Origin: Pustulibacterium marinum
Lineage (GTDB): Bacteria > Bacteroidota > Bacteroidia > Flavobacteriales > Flavobacteriaceae
Direction: 5' to 3'
Length of the DNA stretch: 64,000 nt
Assembly: GCF_900116665.1 (NCBI RefSeq)
Contig: NZ_FPBK01000010.1
Location: 62,001-126,000, forward strand
Position 1 is the first letter of the stretch. Each line of letters begins with the position of its first letter. Under the pieces are notes generated by a model. The model was not told the origin of the DNA and did no database searches. It saw nothing but the letters and a program-made list of their open reading frames with translations. The position numbers and the translations under genes were made by a program. Shown piece by piece: positions 26,056 through 34,264 of the stretch.

Positions 26056-27150
26056 TTATAAATACTTGATGGGATTCGTATTTCTAGTTGATAAAATGAT
26101 TGCAAAATTAGGAAAATTTTTTGTAAGATGCTCTACTAATAAATTTTTTGTAAACTGTTCACTCTCATAATGTCCAATATCTGCAACAATAAGTTGATTT
26201 TCAGCTTTATAAAATTCATGATATTTTACATCTGCAGTTATATAAACGTCTGCTCCCGCATTTTTTGCATTAGAAATGGCAAAAGCTCCACTTCCGCCAA
26301 GAACCGCCACTTTTTTAACAGGTTTATTTCGTAAGGCTGAATGACGAATACAATCGGTATTCATTTTTTCTTTTAAATAGTGAAGAAAATCAAGCTCTTC
26401 CATGGCTTCCGGTAATTCGCCAATCATTCCCATTCCAATATGCTGATTCTTATTTTCGAGAGTAGTGATCTCATAAGCCACTTCTTCATAAGGATGCGCT
26501 GTGAACAAAGCTTTCAAAATTTTGCTTTCAGCATGTTTAGGAAAAGTGATGCTAATTTGAACTTCTTCTTCAAAATGAACTTTACCTTTTTCACCAATAA
26601 CTGGATTAGAAGCTTCGTTTCCTTTAAAAGTTCCTGTGCCTTCTACGTTAAAACTGCAATGATCATAATTTCCAATGGAGCCACCTTCTGCATCAAAAAG
26701 TTCATTACGTACTTTTTCAGCATTGGACTTAGGAACAAAAGTGACTAATTTTTTAATAGTCCCTTTCTGTGGGATAAGAACGGTTCTATTTTCTAATCCT
26801 AAAACATCACAAATTTTACCATTTACTCCGTTGATTTGATTGTCAAGTGCGGTATGCATTGCATAAATGGCAATATCATTTTTTATAGCTTTTAATACAA
26901 CGCGTTCTATATAATTAGAACCGTTTATTTTTTTAAGACCACCAAAGATGATCGGATGAAAACTCACGATAAGATTACAGTTGTTTTCTATAGCTTCATC
27001 AACTATATTTTCCAGTGTATCTAGGGTGACCAAAACTCCGGTAACTTCCTGAGTTCGCTGCCCAACCAGTAGTCCTACATTATCAAAATCTTCGGCATAC
27101 GGTAAAGGAGCTAGTTTTTCAATTGCTTGAATAACGTTTTGAACTATCAT
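26056..27150 (-). CDS. Nif3-like dinuclear metal center protein
   Basis: A 364-aa NIF3/YbgI family protein, the long form with an internal PII-like insertion (about residues 125-230). The metal ligands are visible: IVSFHPIIFGGLK carries the first His, YAMHTALDNQINGVNGKICD the second His/Asp, and VADIGHYESEQF near the C-terminus the last His/Glu. Family members form a toroidal hexamer with a two-metal site. They have been described as GTP cyclohydrolase I type 2-like proteins, but their true reaction is unclear. It starts an operon with the coiled-coil protein and diverges from lpxK over 81 bp. Confidence 0.9.
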   Translation of the reverse strand: MIVQNVIQAIEKLAPLPYAEDFDNVGLLVGQRTQEVTGVLVTLDTLENIVDEAIENNCNLIVSFHPIIFGGLKKINGSNYIERVVLKAIKNDIAIYAMHTALDNQINGVNGKICDVLGLENRTVLIPQKGTIKKLVTFVPKSNAEKVRNELFDAEGGSIGNYDHCSFNVEGTGTFKGNEASNPVIGEKGKVHFEEEVQISITFPKHAESKILKALFTAHPYEEVAYEITTLENKNQHIGMGMIGELPEAMEELDFLHYLKEKMNTDCIRHSALRNKPVKKVAVLGGSGAFAISNAKNAGADVYITADVKYHEFYKAENQLIVADIGHYESEQFTKNLLVEHLTKNFPNFAIILSTRNTNPIKYL

Positions 27151-27168
27151 AAAATTCTTATTGTACTA

Positions 27169-27176
27169 CAAAAGTA
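27169..27176 (-). promoter_or_regulatory. -7 element (TACTTTTG) upstream of the nif3-like gene
   Basis: A perfect minus-strand TAnnTTTG lies 18 nt before the ATG at 27150, which predicts a leader of only about a dozen bases. Confidence 0.5.
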
Positions 27177-27205
27177 ATTTATTTTTCTGAACGCTTAAAA
27201 TGCGC

Positions 27206-27213
27206 TACTTTCG
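27206..27213 (+). promoter_or_regulatory. Probable -7 element (TACTTTCG) upstream of lpxK
   Basis: One mismatch to TAnnTTTG, 18 nt before the lpxK ATG, in the 81-bp divergent spacer shared with the nif3-like gene. Confidence 0.35.
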
Positions 27214-27231
27214 TTTTGAAAATAATTATGA

Positions 27232-28245
27232 ATGCACATTCTTAGATACTTCTTATTTCCTTTTTCGGTACTTTATGGAGCAATTGTTCTCATAAGGAAT
27301 TACATGTATGATATTCAATTTCTAAAAAGTAAAACGTATAATTTTCCTTTGATCGTAATTGGAAATCTAAGCGTTGGCGGAACCGGTAAAACGCCAATGA
27401 CTGCCTACATGCTGAAATTTTTAAAAGAAAAATATTCCGTAGGGATGCTAAGTAGAGGTTATAAAAGAAAATCAGAAGGATTTTATGTAGCCAATGAAAG
27501 GACTACTGTTGAAGAGATAGGAGATGAACCCTTTCAGTTATTTTCAAACTTTCCTGATGCTATTATTGCAGTTGATGCAGATAGGAGAAATGGAATCCAA
27601 CAGTTGCAGAATAGCGAAAAACTTCCTGAAGTATTACTGCTGGATGATGCATATCAACATAGAAAAGTGCAAGCTGGTTATTATGTGTTGTTAACCACGT
27701 TTGATAGTCTTTTTGTGGATGATTTCATGTTACCAACAGGAAACCTTCGTGATACAAAAAATCAGGCGAAAAGAGCAGCTTGTATTGTGATTACCAAATG
27801 TCCGGAAGGAATAACCGAAAAAGATAAAGAAAGAGTTATCACAAAACTGAAACCCGAAGCGCACCAGAAAGTTTATTTTACATCAATTTCGTATGGTGAT
27901 AAAATTGTAGGAAAAGCTGAAACTTTGTATTTAAATTCTCTGCAAAATTTATCCTTTACCTTGGTTACAGGGATTGCAAAACCGACCTATCTGGTGAATT
28001 ATTTGAAAGAGCAAAATCTTCAATTTGAACATTTGTCTTATCCAGATCATCATAATTTTTCTGATAATGAAATCGCTCAATTAAGAAAAAAAGAAATGAT
28101 TATTACTACAGAGAAAGATTATGTACGACTCCAAAATAAGCTTAATAATATTTATTACCTGCCTATAGAGACTTCGTTTTTAGGAGATGAGGAACTTTTT
28201 CAGAGGAACCTAATAACGTTTATAGATAGGTTTCATAAGAATTAA
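27232..28245 (+). CDS. lpxK: Tetraacyldisaccharide 4'-kinase
   Basis: A 337-aa membrane-associated P-loop kinase that phosphorylates the 4' position of the lipid A disaccharide precursor. The N-terminal membrane helix (LRYFLFPFSVLYGAIVLIRN) precedes VIGNLSVGGTGKTPMTAYML, the LpxK Walker A. SRGYKRKSEGF, GDEPFQLF and LLLDDAYQHRKV are the other family motifs, the last holding the catalytic Asp and His. Length is normal. The stop codon overlaps the end of the convergent histidine kinase gene by 4 nt. Together with kdsD and lptB it shows that the organism makes a KDO-lipid A LPS. Confidence 0.94.
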   Translation: MHILRYFLFPFSVLYGAIVLIRNYMYDIQFLKSKTYNFPLIVIGNLSVGGTGKTPMTAYMLKFLKEKYSVGMLSRGYKRKSEGFYVANERTTVEEIGDEPFQLFSNFPDAIIAVDADRRNGIQQLQNSEKLPEVLLLDDAYQHRKVQAGYYVLLTTFDSLFVDDFMLPTGNLRDTKNQAKRAACIVITKCPEGITEKDKERVITKLKPEAHQKVYFTSISYGDKIVGKAETLYLNSLQNLSFTLVTGIAKPTYLVNYLKEQNLQFEHLSYPDHHNFSDNEIAQLRKKEMIITTEKDYVRLQNKLNNIYYLPIETSFLGDEELFQRNLITFIDRFHKN

Positions 28246-30449
28246 GCATTACTACTACTCGTAATGTTTAGAGCAATTTTCTTATAAAACTCTTCTGGTT
28301 TAAAAGGTTTTGTAATAATGTCTGAGCATCCTACTTCAAAGAAGTCATCTGTGTTTTCGTCTAATGAAATTGCGGTTAGGGCAATGATAGGTATTTGTGT
28401 GTTGAATTTTCTAATTTCAGAAGTTGCCTTGAGTCCGCTAATTCCCGGCATATGAATATCCATCAAGATTAAATCGAACTTTCTATCCTGAGCTAATTCT
28501 ATTGCTTTGTAACCATCATCTGCAATCTCACAAGTAATTTGCTTTTGAATAAGCATCTTTTTGGTAATCACTTGATTGATTTTATTATCTTCAACTAGTA
28601 AAATATGAAGACCTCTTAATGTATTTTCTATGTCGTAATCAGGTGAAGCTACTTCTTCTACGACCACAGTCTCTGCAGCCTTTTCAAAAGTAATATCAAA
28701 AGAGAAAGTACTTCCTACATTTTCGGTACTTTTTAATTCAATATCACTATGTAGAAGTTCCAATAAGTTTTTCACAATGGTTAATCCAAGTCCTGTTCCG
28801 CCATATTTTCTATTGATCTGAATAGAACCTTGCGCAAAACTTTCAAAAATATTTTTTTGGACTTCTTCAGAAATCCCAATACCGTTATCATTTACTTCAA
28901 AATGGATGGAGAAGTTTTTGTCGGTTTCACTAATAACACTTGCGAATAGTTCAACTCTACCATTTTCCGTGAATTTTAAAGCATTTCCAACAAGGTTTAT
29001 AAAAATTTGAGAAAGCTTTAATGGATCGCCCATCAGTTGTAATGGAATTTTTTTGTCCATTTCTAATGAAACCGTATTGTTGTTTTCTTTTGCTGTTTGC
29101 GATAGCGAATTGATCACCTCAGACATGGTTTCTTCTAAACTAAACGGAATGTGTTGAACCGTTAATTTTTTCGCTTCCATCTTATTTATCTGAAGAATAT
29201 CATTGATAAATGTAAGTAAGTATTCCCCAGAAAATTTTAAAGATTTTAAATGCTCTTTTTGATTTTCTGTTGGGTTTTCTTGTAGTAATAAATGCGTTAA
29301 TCCTGTTACAGCGTAAAGTGGAGTTCTAAGCTCGTGACTTACGGTAGAAAGGAATTGAGTCTTCGCCTTCATGGCATTCACTGCATTTTCCTTTGCTAGA
29401 AGAAGTTCATTGTTCTTTTTAACGAGTAACTCATTTGTTTTTACCTTTATTTGATTGTTTCTGTAAAGAGAAATGGTTAACAATGAAATTATAATTAATA
29501 AAGCTGAAGTGAAAATAGAAGTTAGATTTGACTTGTCAAGTTTTTCTTTATTTTCCAGCATTTTTTGATCTCTTGTGGCCAAAAGTTCGTCTTTGAAGCT
29601 TAATTCTGCTTGGTCCGCAGTTATTTCTCTATTTAGTAATGTTTCAGGATTGTATAGTTCATGAAACATTTTATAATATTCTTTTAGAGCAGCCAGAGAT
29701 TCTTCGTATTTGTTTTCACTTTCATAGATCTTACTATTTATCTGAAGATCTTCTAGTAGTAGTTCTTTGTAATTATTTTTCTGAGCGAGTGCTAAAGATT
29801 GGTCTATGAAACTTCTAGCTTTACTGATGTTTCCTGTGTTGTTGTAATTTTCAGCAAGTCTTTGGAAAGTAAAGGAAATTAAAAAATCTTGCTCATTTTT
29901 GTTGTAAAATGGTACCGAAATAGCGCGCTCATAAAATTTTATAGCTAAATTGATATCATTCAATTGCTCATAAAGTAATCCGTCAATGATATAAGCATTT
30001 CCTAGATATTCTCTAGAATTATGTTTTTTAAGGATGCTCTTTGCTTCTGAAAGTTGTTTTTCTGCTTCATCTGTTTTTTGAAGGCCAAGATATATTTTTG
30101 CTTTACATATCTTATTCATTGCCAGATGGTAGAAGTCTTTACTGTTTAACAGAGATTCTTCTGCAGCCTGAGTGTATTTTAAGGCGGTTTCTAATTTGTA
30201 AATGTTATAATAGATTTCGGCCAATAGATAGTAAGAAGCACCAATTTGGCTTCTATCATTTCTTTCCGCGTATTTTAAAAGATGGTTTGCTTTCTTTATA
30301 GCCTTCGAAGCTTCTGATTCATTTTTTAATTGGTAAGCTTCATTCATAAGTACGGCAACGCTGTCTATACTTTTTTGAAAACCAAAAGAAAAGTTAGATA
30401 CCAGAAGGATTGATAGGGCAAAAAATATTTTTAGAAAACTAAGTTTCAT
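28242..30449 (-). CDS. Hybrid sensor histidine kinase/response regulator with periplasmic TPR sensor
   Basis: A 735-aa protein: a signal/anchor at residues 1-23, TPR-like helical repeats (about 30-270) predicted outside the cytoplasm, one membrane helix (about 309-329), and a coiled coil. HisKA has STVSHELRTPLYAV with phospho-accepting His372. The ATPase domain has N489 in NLVGNALKF, DNGIGISEE, and GGTGLGLTIVK. A receiver domain (613-735) has acidic residues in VEDNK, phospho-accepting Asp664 in LMDIHMPG and Lys714 in TKPF. No HPt or output domain is present, so the phosphate must pass to a partner encoded elsewhere. The stimulus is unknown. A motif-perfect promoter lies in the 30-nt gap after gap. 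Confidence 0.92.
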   Translation of the reverse strand: MKLSFLKIFFALSILLVSNFSFGFQKSIDSVAVLMNEAYQLKNESEASKAIKKANHLLKYAERNDRSQIGASYYLLAEIYYNIYKLETALKYTQAAEESLLNSKDFYHLAMNKICKAKIYLGLQKTDEAEKQLSEAKSILKKHNSREYLGNAYIIDGLLYEQLNDINLAIKFYERAISVPFYNKNEQDFLISFTFQRLAENYNNTGNISKARSFIDQSLALAQKNNYKELLLEDLQINSKIYESENKYEESLAALKEYYKMFHELYNPETLLNREITADQAELSFKDELLATRDQKMLENKEKLDKSNLTSIFTSALLIIISLLTISLYRNNQIKVKTNELLVKKNNELLLAKENAVNAMKAKTQFLSTVSHELRTPLYAVTGLTHLLLQENPTENQKEHLKSLKFSGEYLLTFINDILQINKMEAKKLTVQHIPFSLEETMSEVINSLSQTAKENNNTVSLEMDKKIPLQLMGDPLKLSQIFINLVGNALKFTENGRVELFASVISETDKNFSIHFEVNDNGIGISEEVQKNIFESFAQGSIQINRKYGGTGLGLTIVKNLLELLHSDIELKSTENVGSTFSFDITFEKAAETVVVEEVASPDYDIENTLRGLHILLVEDNKINQVITKKMLIQKQITCEIADDGYKAIELAQDRKFDLILMDIHMPGISGLKATSEIRKFNTQIPIIALTAISLDENTDDFFEVGCSDIITKPFKPEEFYKKIALNITSSSNA

Positions 30450-30465
30450 TGAAACAAATAAGGCT

Positions 30466-30473
30466 CAAATATA
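30466..30473 (-). promoter_or_regulatory. -7 element (TATATTTG) upstream of the hybrid histidine kinase
   Basis: A minus-strand TAnnTTTG lies 16 nt before the kinase ATG, in the 30-bp gap behind gap. It suggests that the kinase has its own promoter and is not only read through from gap. Confidence 0.45.
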
Positions 30474-30479
30474 GCAATA

Positions 30480-31475
30480 TTATGAAATATAATACATTAA
30501 ATCAATCAAACGATTAGAATAACCTACTTCATTATCATACCAGCCAATAATTTTAACCATGTTGTCTATAACAGATGTCATGCCGGCATCGAACAGACAA
30601 GATGCAGGATTGTCTACCACGTCAATGGAGACAATTGGGTCTTCGGTATAGGCTAAATATCCTTTTAAATTTGTTTCTGAAGCTATTTTAAAAGCATCGT
30701 TTATAGCTTGAATACTAGTTTCTTTTTTTACGTTCAGTGTAATATCTGTCATAGAACCATCAGGAACCGGAACTCTAATTCCACAACCTCCCATAGCATC
30801 TGATAATTCTGGAAAAATTTTTGTCAATGCTTTAGCGGCTCCTGTTGTTGTAGGTACAATACTTTGTCCTGCAGCACGTGCTCTACGTAAATCTTTGTGT
30901 GGTTGGTCGTGTAAACTTTGGTCTGTAGTGTAGGAATGCACGGTGGTAATATACGCTTGTTCAATTCCGCAAAGTTCATTAATCACTTTTAGCATTGGAG
31001 CGGCGTTATTTGTGGTGCATGAAGCATTGGAAACTATGGTTTCTGTACCATCTAGGATTTGATGATTTACGCCAAGTACTATCATTTTAATGCTGTCATC
31101 TTCCGGTGGAACAGATAGTATAACTTTTTTAGCACCATTGGAAATATGATGCTCTAATTTTTCTCTAGTTTTGTGTTTGCCAGTTGCTTCTACTACGATA
31201 TCAACATCAAAAGGTGTCCAGTCAAGTTTTTCTATCTGAGATTCATTTAAAAGTCTGACTTTCTCTCCGTTATTGATAATGTGTTGTTCATCGTAACTTA
31301 TGTTATTTGGTAAAACACCGTGAATACTATCGTATTTTAACAAATGACTCAAAGTTCGGCTGTCGGCCAAATCATTGATGGCAACTACTTGAATATTTGG
31401 GTGAGATTGAAGTAATCTGAATACTGTTCTTCCAATTCTTCCAAAACCATTAATGGCAACTCTTATATTTTTCAT
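30480..31475 (-). CDS. gap: Glyceraldehyde-3-phosphate dehydrogenase, type I
   Basis: A 331-aa glycolytic GAPDH converting glyceraldehyde-3-phosphate, NAD and phosphate to 1,3-bisphosphoglycerate. The dinucleotide fold starts INGFGRIGRTVFRLL. Asp in AINDLADS favours NAD over NADP. The catalytic Cys lies in NASCTTNNAAP, the His in TVHSYTTDQ, and WYDNEVGYSNR ends the catalytic domain. I chose ATG 31475 over TTG 31490 because the protein then begins MKNIRVAINGFG. A terminator-like hairpin ends only 17 nt upstream of this ATG, so expression may involve attenuation or a promoter overlapping it. Confidence 0.95.
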   Translation of the reverse strand: MKNIRVAINGFGRIGRTVFRLLQSHPNIQVVAINDLADSRTLSHLLKYDSIHGVLPNNISYDEQHIINNGEKVRLLNESQIEKLDWTPFDVDIVVEATGKHKTREKLEHHISNGAKKVILSVPPEDDSIKMIVLGVNHQILDGTETIVSNASCTTNNAAPMLKVINELCGIEQAYITTVHSYTTDQSLHDQPHKDLRRARAAGQSIVPTTTGAAKALTKIFPELSDAMGGCGIRVPVPDGSMTDITLNVKKETSIQAINDAFKIASETNLKGYLAYTEDPIVSIDVVDNPASCLFDAGMTSVIDNMVKIIGWYDNEVGYSNRLIDLMYYIS

Positions 31476-31492
31476 TTGAATTTGAAGCAAAA

Positions 31493-31513
31493 ATTCCCGC
31501 TTTTGGCGGGAAT
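31493..31513 (-). terminator. Hairpin terminator behind lipA, just before gap
   Basis: Minus strand: ATTCCCGC-CAAAA-GCGGGAAT followed by TTTT. The 8-bp stem lies 25 nt after the lipA stop and 17 nt before the gap ATG. Probably the lipA terminator, with possible attenuator action on gap. Confidence 0.7.
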
Positions 31514-31538
31514 CTATATGATTAAATACTTGTACGTG

Positions 31539-32414
31539 TTAGTCAATATGTTTGTGAGCTTTGTAAGAAGATCTTACCAATGCACTACTTTCTACATGTC
31601 TGAAACCTAATTCTTTTCCGATGGTTTCATATTTTTGAAACTGATCTGGAGTAATGAATTGTTTTACAGGTAAATGCTTTTTAGAGGGTTGTAAATATTG
31701 ACCTATCGTTACAACATCTACATTGTTTTTGCGTAAGTCTTCCAACGTTTCAATAACCTCTTTTTCAGTTTCTCCTAAACCAAGCATAATACCAGATTTG
31801 GTTCTGTTGATCCCTTGGTCTTTTAGGTATCTTAAAACTTCTAAACTTCTATCGTATTTTGCTTGAATTCTAACCTCACGAGTTAATCTTCTTACAGTTT
31901 CCATATTGTGCGAAACCACTTCTGGAGCTACAGCAACAATTCTGTCTATATTTCTTTCTACACCTTGAAAATCCGGAATTAAGGTTTCCATGGTAGTTTC
32001 AGGATTCATTCTTCTAATGGCTTTTACAGTTTCGCCCCAAATGATTGATCCCATATCTTTGATATCATCGCGGTCTACTGAAGTAATTACCGCATGCTTT
32101 ATCTTCATAAGTTTAATAGAACGAGCTACTTTTTCTGGTTCTTCCCAGTCAACTGTTTCGGGTCTTCCGGTTTTCACACCACAAAATCCACAGCTTCTGG
32201 TACAAATATTTCCAAGAATCATAAATGTGGCAGTACCTTCACTCCAGCATTCACCCATATTTGGGCAACTTCCCGATGTACAAATTGTATGTAAATCATA
32301 TTTGTTAACCAAACCTCGAAGTTCTGTATATTTTTTACCGGTTGGTAATTTTACACGTAACCATTTTGGTTTGCTTTTTGGTGGCGCTACACTATTTACA
32401 GTTTCTGTGCTCAT
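31539..32414 (-). CDS. lipA: Lipoyl synthase
   Basis: A 291-aa radical SAM enzyme inserting two sulfurs into octanoyl groups on lipoyl domains of pyruvate and 2-oxoglutarate dehydrogenases. The auxiliary cluster Cys are in HTICTSGSCPNMGECW (C-x4-C-x5-C). The SAM cluster is CTRSCGFCGV (C-x3-C-x2-C). The C-terminal SALVRSSYKAHKHID carries the conserved R-S-S-Y serine ligand. Length is typical. It is read leftward with its own -7 element and a terminator before gap. Confidence 0.95.
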   Translation of the reverse strand: MSTETVNSVAPPKSKPKWLRVKLPTGKKYTELRGLVNKYDLHTICTSGSCPNMGECWSEGTATFMILGNICTRSCGFCGVKTGRPETVDWEEPEKVARSIKLMKIKHAVITSVDRDDIKDMGSIIWGETVKAIRRMNPETTMETLIPDFQGVERNIDRIVAVAPEVVSHNMETVRRLTREVRIQAKYDRSLEVLRYLKDQGINRTKSGIMLGLGETEKEVIETLEDLRKNNVDVVTIGQYLQPSKKHLPVKQFITPDQFQKYETIGKELGFRHVESSALVRSSYKAHKHID

Positions 32415-32433
32415 ACATTATGAATTTGGAAAG

Positions 32434-32441
32434 CAAAGATA
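32434..32441 (-). promoter_or_regulatory. -7 element (TATCTTTG) upstream of lipA
   Basis: A perfect minus-strand match to TAnnTTTG, 19 nt before the lipA ATG and beyond the 3' end of the Nramp-like gene. Confidence 0.5.
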
Positions 32442-32484
32442 CAAACTAATAACTGATTTTAAGAATGCTTTCTTGTGAGTTCTG

Positions 32485-33699
32485 TTAAATGAAAGTAGAG
32501 CAATACCAAATACTAAATCCTATAAGAAATAAAATTCCTGCAATGCTAAGTACTTTTAGTACAAGATTTGGTCGCCAATTTTCTGGAGTATGTTTGGAAG
32601 TGATCAACTTATAATTAGCAATCGCATAAAAAGGAGCTGTTACAAAAGAAAGCACTGTAGCGATCTGGACTAAAATTTTCATTTCTGAAAGGAAGAAAAG
32701 AAAGATGCTCAAAGTACCCAACATAAGAATTACTACCCAAATACCGTATGCATGTTTTTGTTTTCTGCCTAAAAGTAATTCGGTTGTGGTCGCCATAACT
32801 CTAGGTGAAGCATCGGTAGTGGTTAGCGTGGTGCTAAACATGGTTGTAAAAGCTGCGATGGCAATTAGAAAATACGTTCCCTTTCCTAGGTTTGTGGTGT
32901 ACATGTTAATTAATTGCCCTGCAAACTGAGTAGCATTTGCACTAAACTTTTCTTCGGAATGAAACATGATCAAAGCGCCAAGTCCAATAAATAATAAACC
33001 AATAATAGTTGCTGCGATGTAACCAAAATTAAAATCGAACATGGAAGACTTTGCATCATATTCTTTATCGTCTTTATTTTTTTCCAAAGCCCAAAGTGAT
33101 TGCCAAATAGAAACATCAATAGGAGCAGGCATCCAACCCATAAAAGCAATTAAAAAAGCAATAGATGCGGTGTCTGTTGGTAAAATTTGTTGCCAGCTTT
33201 GTGCTTCTTCAGTATTGAAAAAAGCAATGCAAAGTGCTACAATGGTAGAAATTGTAAGTGTAGAAACAATAATTTTCATTAAAGTATCTAGCAATTTATA
33301 TTTTCCAATAATTAAGATAGCTACACAAATGATACTGATGATCACACTCCAGATAACTGGATTTGCCGTAATGCCAAATAAATTAGCTGCTAAACCGGCG
33401 GTTACAATAGTTACAGCAGTTTGTATGGTAAACATAGTGGCTATGTTCAAAATGAAATAGATCCACAATACCCAAGTGCCAAGTTTTTTATAACCATGTA
33501 GAACACTTTCGCCTGTAGCCATAGCATATTGTGGAGCAAATTTGAAAAACGGATATTTAAAGAGATTTACCAATAGCAATGCCCAGATAAGTCCAAAACC
33601 AAATTCGGCTCCAGCCCGGGTACTTTGCACCAAATGCGAAACACCAATTGCCGCGCCGGCAAACAAGAGTCCGGGACCTAATTTCTTGAAAATACTCAT
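32485..33699 (-). CDS. Nramp-family transporter homologue lacking the canonical metal-site motifs
   Basis: A 404-aa protein with about eleven membrane helices and the Nramp/APC fold layout. Helix 1 reads GPGLLFAGAAIGVSHLVQST, where canonical MntH/Nramp proteins have the D-P-G-N metal-binding motif. Helix 6 reads FMGWMPAPIDVSIWQS, where the family has M-P-H. The Asp, Asn and His ligands are therefore absent, and only the Met is in place. Substrate is probably not Mn(II)/Fe(II) by the known mechanism. The gene begins 1 nt after the sigma-factor stop, so it is likely co-expressed with it. Could be a metal, amino-acid or other solute carrier. Confidence 0.8.
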   Translation of the reverse strand: MSIFKKLGPGLLFAGAAIGVSHLVQSTRAGAEFGFGLIWALLLVNLFKYPFFKFAPQYAMATGESVLHGYKKLGTWVLWIYFILNIATMFTIQTAVTIVTAGLAANLFGITANPVIWSVIISIICVAILIIGKYKLLDTLMKIIVSTLTISTIVALCIAFFNTEEAQSWQQILPTDTASIAFLIAFMGWMPAPIDVSIWQSLWALEKNKDDKEYDAKSSMFDFNFGYIAATIIGLLFIGLGALIMFHSEEKFSANATQFAGQLINMYTTNLGKGTYFLIAIAAFTTMFSTTLTTTDASPRVMATTTELLLGRKQKHAYGIWVVILMLGTLSIFLFFLSEMKILVQIATVLSFVTAPFYAIANYKLITSKHTPENWRPNLVLKVLSIAGILFLIGFSIWYCSTFI

Positions 33700-33700
33700 G

Positions 33701-34264
33701 CTATTTTTTCTTGATGATCTCTGCCAGTAGTTTTTTGGCTCGTAAAAGTTTTACTTTTACATTATTCATTGGTTCTTGAATAGTATCTGAAATTTCCTCG
33801 TAAGTCATTTCCTGAAAATAACGAAGCTGAATAACCTCTTGATAATGTGGTTTCAGTCGCTTAATGTATTTCAATAATTTAGCAAGGTTTTGCTCTTGAA
33901 TCAAAATGTCTTCTGCAGTAGGAGCATCATCAGCAACTTCATAAACGGCATCATCTTCATTTTGAATTGTTTTGTGACGAATGCTACTTTTTCTTTTTCG
34001 TACCAAATCAATATGTAGATTCTTTGAAATGGTGATAAGCCAGGTTTTAAATACATATTGATCATCAAAAGTATCAATCTTATCAAAAGCTCTGGAAAAA
34101 GTTTGAATGGTGATGTCTTCAGCATCGTTTTCATTTTTAGTTCTTACTAATTGAAAACCATACACATCATTCCAATACGTATCCAGCAAAAAACGAAATG
34201 CGTTCTGATCTCCTTTTTTTGCTAATTGAATATGGTGTTGAATTTTTTCCGGAGTTATTTCCAA
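33701..34264 (-). CDS. RNA polymerase sigma factor, sigma-70/ECF family
   Basis: A 187-aa protein with two domains. Region 2 (about 20-90) has FRFLLDTYWNDVYGFQLVRT and the -10 recognition segment DAEDITIQTFSRAFDKIDTF. Region 4 (about 125-180) has HYQEVIQLRYFQEMTYEEIS and the DNA-reading helix PMNNVKVKLLRAKKLLAEII. No anti-sigma gene adjoins it. It overlaps the upstream glycosyltransferase by 10 nt and abuts the Nramp-like gene, so it is expressed within that operon. Target promoters cannot be told. Confidence 0.92.
   Translation of the reverse strand: MEITPEKIQHHIQLAKKGDQNAFRFLLDTYWNDVYGFQLVRTKNENDAEDITIQTFSRAFDKIDTFDDQYVFKTWLITISKNLHIDLVRKRKSSIRHKTIQNEDDAVYEVADDAPTAEDILIQEQNLAKLLKYIKRLKPHYQEVIQLRYFQEMTYEEISDTIQEPMNNVKVKLLRAKKLLAEIIKKK

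Noticed and set aside
31990-32478. A 162-codon plus-strand open frame over lipA.
   Set aside because: Fully antisense to lipA with all its cluster cysteines. No recognisable domain.
33041-33460. A 139-codon plus-strand open frame across the Nramp-like gene.
   Set aside because: Antisense shadow of a membrane protein gene. Hydrophobic stretches mirror the helices.
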